A program made the position numbers and the translations under genes. The notes beneath the pieces are model-generated. The model ran no database searches, was not told where the DNA came from, and saw only the letters and a program-made list of their open reading frames with translations. Below are positions 33,537-42,201 of a stretch of 64,000 nucleotides of DNA, one piece after another (position 1 is the first letter of the stretch; the number at the start of each line of letters is the position of its first letter). The stretch is from Actinacidiphila guanduensis (GTDB lineage: Bacteria; Actinomycetota; Actinomycetes; Streptomycetales; Streptomycetaceae). Location: NCBI RefSeq assembly GCF_900103985.1, contig NZ_FNIE01000006.1, positions 124,001 through 188,000 on the forward strand, read 5' to 3'.

Positions 33537-34498
33537 GCGCTCTTCTCCTCGACGGTGGCCGTCTCCGGCCCGCTTGTCGTACCGGCAGGCTCCTTGGTGC
33601 CGGCCTCAAGGTATTCGGCGACCAGGGTGCGGATCGCGGCCGCGACCGCGGGCGCGCCCTCGATGGGCGTCATGTGGCCGAGGCCCGGCAGCTCGGTCAG
33701 CCCGACGCAGTTGGGCAGCGCCGCCGCCATGCCGCGGGCGTGCACCCTGGGTGTCAGCTTGTCCGCGGTGCCGACCAGGACCGCCGTGGGCGCGCGCAGT
33801 GCGGCCAGTTCGGCGTCCAGGTCGAGCACCGTCAGCATCCGGCCCCAGGCCGCACGATGCCGCGGCCGGCAGGCGTGGATGATCCGCGCGGCGAAGTCCA
33901 CCTGCTCGGGCGTGGAACCGGCCGCGAGCACCCCGTATTTGAGCGCGGCCCTCGACAGAGGTGTTACCGGGCCGAGCGGCATCCGCGAGACCAGCAGGGC
34001 GCGGTGTACGGCCCTGCGCAGCCGCTTGGCGGAGATCCGCGGCGGCAGTACCTCGGTGGCGCCCAGCAGCCGCCCGCTGCCGGTGCTCGCCAGCAGCGCC
34101 GCGGCCGTACGGGCGCGCACCGGCTCCCGCCCGGAGGCCGCCATGACCGTCATACCGCCCATGGAATGTCCGACCAGCACCGCGCGCTCGCCGTCGGGGA
34201 CGGTCGCCTCCAGTACGGCTTGCAGATCATCGGCCAGCGCGTCGGTGCAGTAACCCGCACGGGTGGCGGGCGGTGCGCTGCGGCCGTGACCGCGCTGGTC
34301 GTATGCGATCAGCCGATGATCGGCGGAGAGTTGGCGTACCACCGGGGCCCAGAACAGTGTCGAGCACGTCCACCCGTGCGACAGGACGACCGCCGGTCCG
34401 TCGGCCGGACCGTACTCCTCGACGTGCAGCCGCGTCCCGTCGGCGGAGACCGCGGTGCGGACCAGGCGCGGGGCGACCTTCCCGTACGGCGCGCTCAC
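33533..34498 (-). CDS. Alpha/beta-fold hydrolase (esterase/lactonase-like)
   Basis: A 321-aa alpha/beta hydrolase with oxyanion-region LSHGWTCS, nucleophile elbow GHSMGG (Ser near residue 125), an acid in VLVGTADKLTP and catalytic His in PGLGHMTPIE. No signal peptide. The GTG at 34498 overlaps the monooxygenase stop as GTGA; at its own end it overlaps the SDR start as ATGA. It is thus the middle gene of a tight three-gene unit and is the natural partner to hydrolyse esters or lactones made by the Baeyer-Villiger enzyme. Epoxide hydrolase or haloperoxidase-like activities are alternatives within the fold. Confidence 0.9.
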   Translation of the reverse strand: MSAPYGKVAPRLVRTAVSADGTRLHVEEYGPADGPAVVLSHGWTCSTLFWAPVVRQLSADHRLIAYDQRGHGRSAPPATRAGYCTDALADDLQAVLEATVPDGERAVLVGHSMGGMTVMAASGREPVRARTAAALLASTGSGRLLGATEVLPPRISAKRLRRAVHRALLVSRMPLGPVTPLSRAALKYGVLAAGSTPEQVDFAARIIHACRPRHRAAWGRMLTVLDLDAELAALRAPTAVLVGTADKLTPRVHARGMAAALPNCVGLTELPGLGHMTPIEGAPAVAAAIRTLVAEYLEAGTKEPAGTTSGPETATVEEKSA

Positions 34499-36018
34499 GA
34501 CGCCGCTCCCGTCGCCGCCGCCGCGTGCTCGGCGCCCTCGTCCTCGCCCGGCGGCGGGATCAGGTCGTACTCCGAGAGCTCGATCCGCCGCGTGGCCCGC
34601 CGGAACTCCGCGGTGGTGCCGGGCCAGGCGGTGGTGTTGCGGCCGTTGGCGTCCAGGTACCAGCTCTGGCAGCCGCCGGTATTCCACACAGTGCGGGCGG
34701 CGCGGCTCTGCACCTCGCGGTTCCAGGTGGCGACCGCGTCGGGCCTGGCATCCAGGGCGGCGGCCCCGGTGCGCGCCAGGGTGCGCAGGTAGTCGGCGAC
34801 GTAGTTGAGCGATGATTCGATCATCAGGATCATCGAGCTGTTTCCCAGGCCCGTGTTGGGTCCGATGATAAACAGAAGATTGGGAAATCCGTCCACCGTG
34901 CAGCCGCGCAGCGCGGCCATGCCGTCCTTCCAGTGCTCGCTGAGGGTGCGGCCGTCCGCGCCGATCACCCGGTCGCCTATCGGCATGTCGGTGACGTGGA
35001 AGCCGGTTCCGAAGATGATCGCGTCGACCTCGCGCCGGGTCCCGTCGGCGGTCACCACGGTCGAGCCGCGCACCTGGGTGAGCGCGGAAGCGACCACTTC
35101 GGTGTTGGGCTGGACCAGCGCCGGATAGTAGGTGTTCGACAGCAGGATGCGCTTGCAGCCGATCGTGTAGTCCGGTGTGAGCCGTGCGCGCAACTGCGGG
35201 TCCTTCACCGACCGGTTCAGGTGCGCCCTGGCGATGCGTTCGGCCGCTTCCATCAGCTTCGGCCGCTTGACGAAGGCGCCGACCTGGAACTCCCTGATCA
35301 GCCACAGCAGTCCGCGCCGTGCCTTGGCCGTCGCCGGCACCACGGCGTGCAGCCACCGCTCGGCGGCGCCGATCGGCCGGTCCACCCGGGGCATCACCCA
35401 GGGCGGCGTGCGCTGGATGACGGTCAGCTGCTCCACGACCGGCTGGATGGAGGGCACGATCTGGATCGCCGAGGCGCCCGTACCGACCATGGCGACGCGC
35501 TTGCCCCGCAGGTCGTAGTCGTGGTCCCAACGCGAGGAGTGGAAGACGCGCCCGGGGAAGTCCTCGATACCGGGGATCTCGGGGATCTTCGGGTCGGACA
35601 GCGGGCCGGTGGCGGAGACCACGACATCGGCGGTGAGTTCGCCGGCGGCGGTGCTCAGGTGCCAGCGGCGTGCGCCGGCGTCCCAGCGTGCCTGCCGCAC
35701 CTCGGCCCCGAAGCGCAGATGCGGTCGGAGCCCGAAGGTGTCGGTCGCCCGCTCGAGGTAGGCGCGGATGTGCTGCTGACCGGAGAAGGCGCGCGGCCAG
35801 TCCGGGTTGGGCGCAAAGGAGAACGAGTACAGGTGCGAGGGCACGTCGCAGGCGCACCCCGGGTAGCTGTTGTCGCGCCAGGTGCCGCCGACGGCCTGGG
35901 CGCGCTCGAGGACCACGAAGTCGGTGATCCCCTCCCGCCGCAGCCGCACCGCGGCTCCCAGGCCGCCGAATCCGGACCCGATGACCGCGACCCGCACGTG
36001 TTCGACACCGTCGTCCAT
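34495..36018 (-). CDS. Baeyer-Villiger-type flavin monooxygenase
   Basis: A 507-aa FAD/NADPH monooxygenase inserting oxygen next to a carbonyl. Seen: FAD-binding GSGFGGLGAA near residue 15, the YPGCACDVPSHLYSFSF loop, the Baeyer-Villiger fingerprint FPGRVFHSSRWD (FxGxxxHxxxWP/D) and the NADPH-binding GTGASAIQ. ATG 36018 (MDDGVEHVRVAVIG) is chosen since GGAGGG lies 8 nt upstream; an earlier in-frame ATG lacks one. It is the first gene of a coupled operon with a hydrolase and an SDR, and diverges from a MerR regulator gene with 201 bp between them. Confidence 0.93.
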   Translation of the reverse strand: MDDGVEHVRVAVIGSGFGGLGAAVRLRREGITDFVVLERAQAVGGTWRDNSYPGCACDVPSHLYSFSFAPNPDWPRAFSGQQHIRAYLERATDTFGLRPHLRFGAEVRQARWDAGARRWHLSTAAGELTADVVVSATGPLSDPKIPEIPGIEDFPGRVFHSSRWDHDYDLRGKRVAMVGTGASAIQIVPSIQPVVEQLTVIQRTPPWVMPRVDRPIGAAERWLHAVVPATAKARRGLLWLIREFQVGAFVKRPKLMEAAERIARAHLNRSVKDPQLRARLTPDYTIGCKRILLSNTYYPALVQPNTEVVASALTQVRGSTVVTADGTRREVDAIIFGTGFHVTDMPIGDRVIGADGRTLSEHWKDGMAALRGCTVDGFPNLLFIIGPNTGLGNSSMILMIESSLNYVADYLRTLARTGAAALDARPDAVATWNREVQSRAARTVWNTGGCQSWYLDANGRNTTAWPGTTAEFRRATRRIELSEYDLIPPPGEDEGAEHAAAATGAAS

Positions 36019-36048
36019 GGCACCGCCCTCCGTTCGCCGATCAATCAC

Positions 36049-36064
36049 GCCAGCAATCACTGGC
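36049..36064. promoter_or_regulatory. Inverted repeat between BVMO operon and merR gene
   Basis: GCCAG and CTGGC flank a 6-nt spacer, 31 nt upstream of the BVMO start codon. Its place in the divergent spacer suggests an operator, possibly for the MerR protein. Arms are short, so chance occurrence is possible. Confidence 0.4.
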
Positions 36065-36219
36065 ACAATCGGACTGTAGGACACGAGGGGTTACCTCGGG
36101 TAGGGGTCGGTACGGAGATTCCCCGCGGGAGGTCGGCTGCGTCCCCTGGCGACCATGGTGGCGAGGCAGCACGAGCGGCGGGCGGGAAGAACGGTTCTGC
36201 CACCCCATAGGCTGGCGTT

Positions 36220-37041
36220 GTGGACGACAACGGCAGCCCCGGGCGCGAGTACCGCGTCGAGGAACTGGCGAAGGCCGCCGGCATCCCCGTCCGGACCCTG
36301 CGCTTCTACCGCGAGCGCCGCCTCCTTCCGCCGCCCCGCCGCCAGGGGCGCATCGCCTGGTACTCCGAGGACCATCTGGCGCGCCTGCGCACCATTGCGG
36401 CGCTTCTGGAGCGCGGCCACACCCTGGGTGGCATAGCCGACCTGATCGCCGCCTGGGAGCAGGGCCGCACCCTTGACGGCGTCGCGGGGCTGCTCGGTCT
36501 GGAGGGCGCTCTCGGCGGCCCCTGGTCGCAGGAGACACCGGTAAGGCTCACCCCCCAGGAGCTCGCCGATTACTTCGGCGAGGACGTCAGCCCCGAGAAC
36601 CTGACGGCATCCCTGGAGATCGGCTACATCGCCGTCGACGGCGAGCAGGTCGTCCACATCAGCCGCCGCCTCCTGGACGCCTCCGCCGCCCTGGTGCGTG
36701 AGGGCGTCCCCCTGGCCGCCGTCCTGGCCGCGGGCCGCGAGGTGCGCGTCCACGTCGACGCCATCGCCGACCTGTTCACCCAGGTGATCAAGACCCACGT
36801 GCTGGGCTCCCTTGCGGACATGCCGCCCGGTGAGGCGCACCGCGCCGCCGAGTTGCTGCAGCGGCTGCGGCCGCTGACGAAGAACATCGTGGACGCCGAG
36901 ATGTCGCTTGCGATGGACCGCAGGATGCGTGCGGAGGTCGATGCCTGGATGCGCGAGCGGGCCGGCAGCCAGGGCACCGCGGCCGAGGACGCGCCTCACG
37001 CGCCCATGGAGGCGCGCGACGAACCCCCGGCGCAGGCGTGA
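36220..37041 (+). CDS. MerR family transcriptional regulator
   Basis: A 273-aa regulator with an N-terminal MerR winged helix: YRVEELAKAAGIPVRTLRFY then RERRLLPPPRRQGRIAWYSE at residues 10-55, followed by a long helical effector region. It lacks the cysteines of metal sensors, so an organic ligand is likely. A TAGGCT hexamer ends 6 nt before the GTG at 36220 with no ribosome site, pointing to a leaderless transcript. It is divergent from the BVMO operon and is the likely controller of it, which is inference from position. Confidence 0.88.
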   Translation: MDDNGSPGREYRVEELAKAAGIPVRTLRFYRERRLLPPPRRQGRIAWYSEDHLARLRTIAALLERGHTLGGIADLIAAWEQGRTLDGVAGLLGLEGALGGPWSQETPVRLTPQELADYFGEDVSPENLTASLEIGYIAVDGEQVVHISRRLLDASAALVREGVPLAAVLAAGREVRVHVDAIADLFTQVIKTHVLGSLADMPPGEAHRAAELLQRLRPLTKNIVDAEMSLAMDRRMRAEVDAWMRERAGSQGTAAEDAPHAPMEARDEPPAQA

Positions 37042-37121
37042 GCGTCAAAGCGCGGATCCCGCGCGCATCACACCCCGCGACCTGAGAGAGTGGATACGCA
37101 GGAACGATCAGGAGGTGCCCC

Positions 37122-37388
37122 GTGCAGCAACCCCATGACGCCGACGCCGAGCACGCAATCCTCGGGCGGATCAGCAAGATGGTCGCCGACGAGAAGACGT
37201 TGCGCGACCTGCTCGCCTCGGGGGCGGGCGACGGTGGCAGCGAACGCGACCGCCTGGCGGCGCTCGAACGCGAACTGGACCAGTGCTGGGACCTGTTGCG
37301 TCAGCGCAGGGCCCTGTCCGAAGCGGGCGAGGACCCCGGCGGCGCCCGCGTACGCCCCTCCTCCACCGTCGAGGGATACCGCTCGTGA
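37122..37388 (+). CDS. DUF2630 family protein
   Basis: An 88-aa charged protein: HAILGRISKMVADEKTLRDL, then DRLAALERELDQCWDLLRQR and a conserved tail PSSTVEGYRS. This is the small, helical DUF2630 family common in Actinobacteria, of unknown function. The GTG at 37122 has AGGAGG upstream. The stop overlaps the following GNAT start as GTGA, so the pair is translationally coupled. Confidence 0.87.
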   Translation: MQQPHDADAEHAILGRISKMVADEKTLRDLLASGAGDGGSERDRLAALERELDQCWDLLRQRRALSEAGEDPGGARVRPSSTVEGYRS

Positions 37389-37699
37389 CCGCTGCGGGCG
37401 ACATCGTCGTCACCGACGCCCCGGACGCCCACCGGTACAAGGCCAGGTCCGGCACCGACCTCGCGGGTTTCGTCGCCTACCTCAGGGCTCCGGAGCTGAT
37501 CGCCCTGGTGCACACCGAGGTGGAGCCGGCCTACGAGGGGCGCGGTGTCGGCTCGGCGCTCGCCCGCGGTGTCCTGGACGAGGCCCGCGCTTCGGGCCTG
37601 CGCGTCCTGGCGATCTGCCCGTTCATCGACGGCTGGATCACCAAGCACCCCGAGTACGAGGACCTGAGGTACGAGCCCGACAGCAAGGTGACGGACTAG
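37385..37699 (+). CDS. Small GNAT acetyltransferase (NATD1/YjdJ-like)
   Basis: A 104-aa minimal GNAT protein. VHTEVEPAYEGRGVGSALAR (residues about 40-60) contains the acetyl-CoA pyrophosphate-binding RGVGS loop, and ICPFIDGWITKHPEY matches the C-P-[FY]-..-[FYW]-...HPE(Y/F) signature of the small human NATD1-like family. Its acceptor is unknown. The GTG at 37385 overlaps the DUF2630 stop; a longer upstream frame has no ribosome site. A hairpin follows at 37707. Confidence 0.9.
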   Translation: MTAAGDIVVTDAPDAHRYKARSGTDLAGFVAYLRAPELIALVHTEVEPAYEGRGVGSALARGVLDEARASGLRVLAICPFIDGWITKHPEYEDLRYEPDSKVTD

Positions 37700-37706
37700 C
37701 CTCCCT

Positions 37707-37735
37707 GGCGGCGGGCCCTTCCCTGGGCCGCCGCC
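37707..37735 (+). terminator. Hairpin after the DUF2630-GNAT pair
   Basis: GGCGGCGGGCCC and GGGCCGCCGCC pair with a single bulged G around a 6-nt loop, 8 nt past the GNAT stop. The adaA-alkA gene starts 17 nt further on, so it may act as a partial terminator. Confidence 0.65.
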
Positions 37736-37751
37736 GGGGGCGCCGACCTCG

Positions 37752-39334
37752 ATGTCGGATTCTCGCCAGACCGGCACCCTGACGACCGGCGATGCTGGTG
37801 GGGTGCAAACGGATTTCGACGCCTGTGTGCGCGCCGTGCAGTCCAAGGACGCCCGTTTCGACGGCTGGTTCTTCACCGCGGTGCTGACCACCCGCATCTA
37901 CTGCAGGCCGAGCTGCCCGGTCGTGCCGCCCAGACCCGAGAACATGGTCTTCTACCCGAGCGCGGCGGCCGCCCAGCAGGCCGGGTACCGCGCGTGCAAA
38001 CGCTGCCGCCCGGACGCGAGCCCCGGATCGCCGCAGTGGAACGAGCGCGCCGACCTCGTCGCACGCGCCATGCGGCTGATCGGCGACGGCGTCGTCGACC
38101 GCGAGGGCGTGCCGGGACTCGCCGCCAGGCTCGGCTACAGCGCGCGCCAGGTGGAGCGCCAGCTGCTCGCCGAACTCGGCGCGGGCCCCTTGGCGCTGGC
38201 CCGCGCCCAACGCGCCCAGACTGCCCGCCTGCTCATCGAGACCACGACCATGCCGATGGGCGAGGTCGCCTTCGCTGCGGGCTTCTCCAGCATCCGCGCC
38301 TTCAACGACACGGTGCGCGAGGTCTTCGCCCTGGCGCCGGGCGAGTTGCGCTCCAGGGTCGCCAAGGGCCGTCCGAGCGCCGCCGCGGGCGTACTGAGCC
38401 TGCGGCTTCCCTTCCGCCGCCCCCTCACCCCGGACAACCTCTTCGGCCACCTGGCCGCCACCGCGGTGCCCGGCGTCGAGGAGTGGCGGGGCGGCGCCTT
38501 CCGCCGCACGCTGCGGCTGCCGCACGGCCCCGGAATCGTCGAGCTGCGGCCCGAACCCGAGCACATCGGTTGCCGGCTGCGGCTGGCCGACTGGCGCGAC
38601 CTCGGGCAGGCGATCAGCCGCTGCCGCCGCATGCTCGACCTCGACGCGGACCCGCAGGCGGTGGACGCCCTTCTGTCGGCCGACTCCCGGCTCGCGCCCT
38701 TGGTGGCCAAGGCGCCTGGGCGACGGGTACCGCGCGTCGCCGACGGCCCTGAGTTCGCCGTCCGCGCCGTCCTGGGGCAGCAGATCTCCACGGCTGCCGC
38801 CCGCACCCACGCCGGCCGCCTGGTCGCCGCCCACGGGGAGCCGGTGAGCGACCCGGACGGCGGCCTCACCCACCTGTTCCCGTCGCCGGAGCAGCTCGCC
38901 GCTCACGACCCGTCCGCACTGGCGATGCCGCAGACCCGCAGGAACACCCTGGCGGGGCTCCTGGACGCCCTGCTGGACGGCAGCCTGGACCTGGACGTGG
39001 GCAGCGACTGGCAGCGGGCCCGCGCCCGTCTGGCGGCCCTTCCGGGCTTCGGCCCCTGGACCGTGGAGGCCATCGCGATGCGCGCGCTCGGGGACCCGGA
39101 CGCTTTCCTGCCCACCGACTTGGGCGTCAGGAACGCAGCGCGGGCCCTGGACCTGCCGGCCACCCCTGCCGCCCTCACCCGCCACGCCGCCGCCTGGCAG
39201 CCATGGCGCGCCTACGCGACCCAGTACCTATGGGCGACAGGTGATCATCCGATCAACACACTCCCCAGCGACCACCCCACCCGACGGACCGCCCATACGG
39301 AACGCATGTCACCCGCGGAAGGCACCACCACACG

Positions 39335-39338
<4 letters not shown>
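37752..39338 (+). CDS. AdaA-AlkA fusion: adaptive-response regulator and 3-methyladenine DNA glycosylase
   Basis: A 528-aa fusion for alkylation damage. Residues 20-95 are the Ada zinc domain, with C51-x3-C55 and C82-x2-C85; C51 (in TRIYCRPSCP) is the residue that accepts methyl groups from phosphotriesters. An AraC helix-turn-helix pair follows (about 100-200: LGYSARQVERQLLAELGAGP, MGEVAFAAGFSSIRAFNDTV). The C-terminal half is an AlkA glycosylase with helix-hairpin-helix LPGFGPWTVEAIAMRAL and catalytic D456 in FLPTDLG. The stop overlaps the ogt start as ATGA. As known for Ada proteins, methylation of the Cys should switch on transcription of the operon. Confidence 0.95.
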
Positions 39339-39853
<515 letters not shown>

Positions 39854-39903
39854 CCCCGCACCCCGCGGCGCCGGCCACCGCCGAGCAGATGATCGGACGT
39901 CTG

Positions 39904-40503
39904 CTACGACAGCCCGAGCGCAGGCACGACAACGGCGTCGATGTACCGGTGCGTGTACTCCGGATCGGGATCGACGCCTTCGATGATCGGGCGGGTCAGC
40001 GCGCCGCCGAAGAGCATGTGGGGGACGAAGTCGCGCGCGGGGCAGTCCGGGGCCAACTCGCCGCGGTCCACGGCGCGCTGGACGAGTTCGGCGAAGTTGG
40101 CGAGCTCCGGTTCGATGAGCAGTTCGCGCAGCGCCCGGAAGAGGTCCTCGTTCTGGAATGCCGCGTGCGACAGCCCGCGCATCAGCTCCTGGTCGCGCTT
40201 GATTTCGGCCTCGTCGTGCAGCCGCACGAGTTCGTGGAGGTCGCCGATGAGCGAGCCGGTGTCGATGTCCGACACGGACACCGGCTTGCACTGCCGCAGT
40301 GAGGTCGCGACGAGTTCCGGCTTGCCCTTCCACTGGCGGTAGAGGGTCGCCTTGCTGGAACGCGTACGCGCGGCGACGGCGTCCATGGTCAGCGCCTCGT
40401 AGCCCACCTCACGCAGGAGGTCGACCACTGCCTCGTACAGCTCCTGCTCACGCTCCGGGGTCAGACGGGTGCGCCGCACGGTGCTGCTCGTCTCCGGCGA
40501 CAT
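39904..40503 (-). CDS. TetR family transcriptional regulator
   Basis: A 199-aa TetR repressor: LLREVGYEALTMDAVAARTR then SSKATLYRQWKGKPELVATS at residues 28-70. The C-terminal domain resembles the TetR_C_16/AcrR-type group that often governs drug efflux. AGGAGG lies upstream of the ATG at 40503. Convergent with ogt (50 bp apart); no target gene adjoins, and the ribA gene on the other side reads toward it, so it may control itself or distant genes. Confidence 0.9.
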   Translation of the reverse strand: MSPETSSTVRRTRLTPEREQELYEAVVDLLREVGYEALTMDAVAARTRSSKATLYRQWKGKPELVATSLRQCKPVSVSDIDTGSLIGDLHELVRLHDEAEIKRDQELMRGLSHAAFQNEDLFRALRELLIEPELANFAELVQRAVDRGELAPDCPARDFVPHMLFGGALTRPIIEGVDPDPEYTHRYIDAVVVPALGLS

Positions 40504-40613
40504 GTCCTGATCCCTCCTGGCCTACCGGCCCGATCGCGCCCGATCGTCAGGGCGCTGCGCTGGGCCATCTGTATGACTGTGTCGAAACGATGCCGTACAC
40601 CTAGAGAGTAAAC

Positions 40614-40651
40614 GGCCCACGATCGAAACGCCACCGTTTCGATCGTGGGCC
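40614..40651 (-). terminator. 38-bp hairpin between ribA and tetR
   Basis: Perfect 17-nt arms (40614-40630 and 40635-40651) flank CCAC. It begins 49 nt past the ribA stop, where a terminator is expected. The inner part, CGAAACG...CGTTTCG, recurs as GTCGAAACGATG at 40591, close to the tetR promoter, so it might also be an operator. Confidence 0.75.
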
Positions 40652-40699
40652 CCATCACGTTCCGCTTGCCGCCCCTCACAGCTGCCGTACAGCCGTCCA

Positions 40700-41335
40700 T
40701 CAGGCGGGCAGCGCCAGGCTGTGCCCGGTGTGCTCTACCTTCGCCCGCAGGTAGCGGACGTTGGAGTCCGACACGTGCACGCCGGTCGGCACCTGCTCGG
40801 CGACCTCGACTCCCAGAGCGCCGAGCTGCAGCGACTTGTCAGGGTTGTTGGTCAGCAGCCGCACCCTGCTGGTGCCGAGTGCCGCCAGCATCTGGGCAGC
40901 GGCCGTGTAGTCGCGCTCGTCCTCGCCGCGGCCGAGCGCGAGGTTCGCCTCATAGGTGTCCAGGCCCTGATCCTGGAGCGCATAGGCGTCCAGCTTCGCG
41001 TAGAGGCCGATGCCGCGTCCCTCCTGCCTCAGGTACAGCAGGTAGCCGCCGACGGCAGCGATACGCTCGACGGCCTCCCTCAACTGCGGCCCGCAGTCGC
41101 ATCGCTCGGAGCCGAAGACGTCACCCGTAAGGCACTCCGAGTGTGGTCGCACCAACGGAACATCCGCCTCACGGTAGTCGCCCAGCCCCAGAGCGATGTG
41201 CTCCTTGCCGTCCACCAGCCCGGTGAACGTGAAAACGTCGGCGGTCGTCGACCATCCGTCCGAGAAGCGGACCGGAACGCTCACCTGCGTACGCACGCTC
41301 GCGGCCGGCAGTGCCCCGCTCGAGTCAACCGTCAT
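40700..41335 (-). CDS. ribA: GTP cyclohydrolase II RibA
   Basis: RibA opens the imidazole ring of GTP, the first step of riboflavin synthesis. The 211-aa product has the zinc site GSERCDCG (with an earlier Cys in ECLTGDVFG), and the catalytic RQEGRGIGL and NNPDK motifs. It lacks the RibB part seen in fused RibBA. ATG 41335 (MTVDSSGALPAAS) is chosen because AAGGGGG precedes it; a GTG-type start 11 codons earlier lacks this. The gene stands alone, away from the main rib operon, and may support flavin-derived secondary metabolism or be a spare copy. Confidence 0.94.
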   Translation of the reverse strand: MTVDSSGALPAASVRTQVSVPVRFSDGWSTTADVFTFTGLVDGKEHIALGLGDYREADVPLVRPHSECLTGDVFGSERCDCGPQLREAVERIAAVGGYLLYLRQEGRGIGLYAKLDAYALQDQGLDTYEANLALGRGEDERDYTAAAQMLAALGTSRVRLLTNNPDKSLQLGALGVEVAEQVPTGVHVSDSNVRYLRAKVEHTGHSLALPA

Positions 41336-42029
41336 CGCGACCCCCTTCATAAGATCTTGAACTCTCAAGCTCTCGCGACGATGCGTTTATTTCTCCGCAG
41401 CCCGGACCGTGACTCACGCCACACGCCACCCGAACGAGTGACCCTGCGTGCGCAGGTATCGCGCGACGGCAGCTCGGGCGACGACGAGCAGGAGACTGCA
41501 ATTGCCTTCGCAGGGACCGCATGCGGGCGCAAAACACCTGCGTCGGGAGTCGATCGGCGATCCCGGTGCGACGAGCCGACCGTCACACCGGTATCACTCC
41601 GGCCAGGTGGCAAGTACTCACTGCCGCACACCGTGCGGGCGACGACGCAGTGGCCGGACACCCGACTGCCCGGCCCCAACTCCCCGGCGCCAGGGACACG
41701 ACGAGTTCACCCGCACGGAGAGTCACCGGCTCGCGCTCGCTGAGGCCCAAGGCTTCCAGCGCAGCGTCCTGGCCGACGCTCGGGACCGCGTACCAACTGC
41801 CGCACAGGTGCAGGGCGTACGGGATCCCACTCGAGCGCTTGAGCCCTATCGGCCGGCGCCACGCCTCGCCGCAACAGCCCGCACCACTGGCGAACCGACC
41901 CCGAGCAGCGGCTCGTCGGCCTCGATCCGCTCCGAGCACACGTCGGAAACGGCAAATCCCGGCCGACTGTCACAGTCAACCGGGATCTCGCGAATCATTC
42001 CCGCACAGGCTTCGAGAATGCTCTGTTGT
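41336..42029. other. Long region without an intact gene, between ribA and tRNA-Ala
   Basis: About 690 bp. GC content is lower and less codon-biased than in neighbouring genes. It holds a probable minus-strand gene remnant (listed separately) and, toward the tRNA, no recognisable feature. This is the usual place for tRNA-associated insertions and decay. Confidence 0.55.
41583..41939 (-). pseudogene. Possible remnant of a small accessory protein gene
   Basis: A minus-strand frame contains LHLCGSWYAVPSVGQDAALE then ALGLSEREPVTLRAGELVVS, which has the composition and rhythm of real protein and resembles, from memory, small streptomycete proteins with a W.(A/C)VP...ALGL...V...G pattern. The part before it is Arg-rich and the part after it (SLAPGSWGRAVGCPATASSP) looks unrelated, so the ends appear lost. 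No ribosome site is seen. Confidence 0.35.
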
Positions 42030-42103
42030 GGACCTGAGGGGATTCGAACCCCTGACCCCCTCGATGCGAACGAGGTGCGCTACCGGACTGCGCCACAGGC
42101 CCT
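42030..42103 (-). tRNA. tRNA-Ala (anticodon CGC)
   Basis: A 74-nt cloverleaf from 42103: acceptor GGGCCTG pairs with CAGGTCC, D arm GCGCAGTCCGGTAGCGC, anticodon stem-loop CCTCG-TTCGCAT-CGAGG giving CGC (codon GCG), and T arm GGGGTTCGAATCCCC. CCA is not encoded. It lies just downstream of sepX. Confidence 0.95.
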
Positions 42104-42201
42104 TGCAACGAAGGAAACTCTAGCATCCCGGCGAGGGTGGTCGTGAACGGGATATCGGCAGGTCGACGGGAGCACGCCGCCCACTGTGGCAGCCCTCCCG
42201 G

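Noticed and set aside
32643..36018. Biosynthetic gene cluster around the BVMO operon
   Set aside because: No synthase, cyclase or tailoring set adjoins; only three oxidation and hydrolysis genes and a regulator.
41365..41679. 104-codon minus-strand frame after ribA
   Set aside because: Arg/Ser-rich translation with no domain, no ribosome site and overlap with the ribA 5' region.
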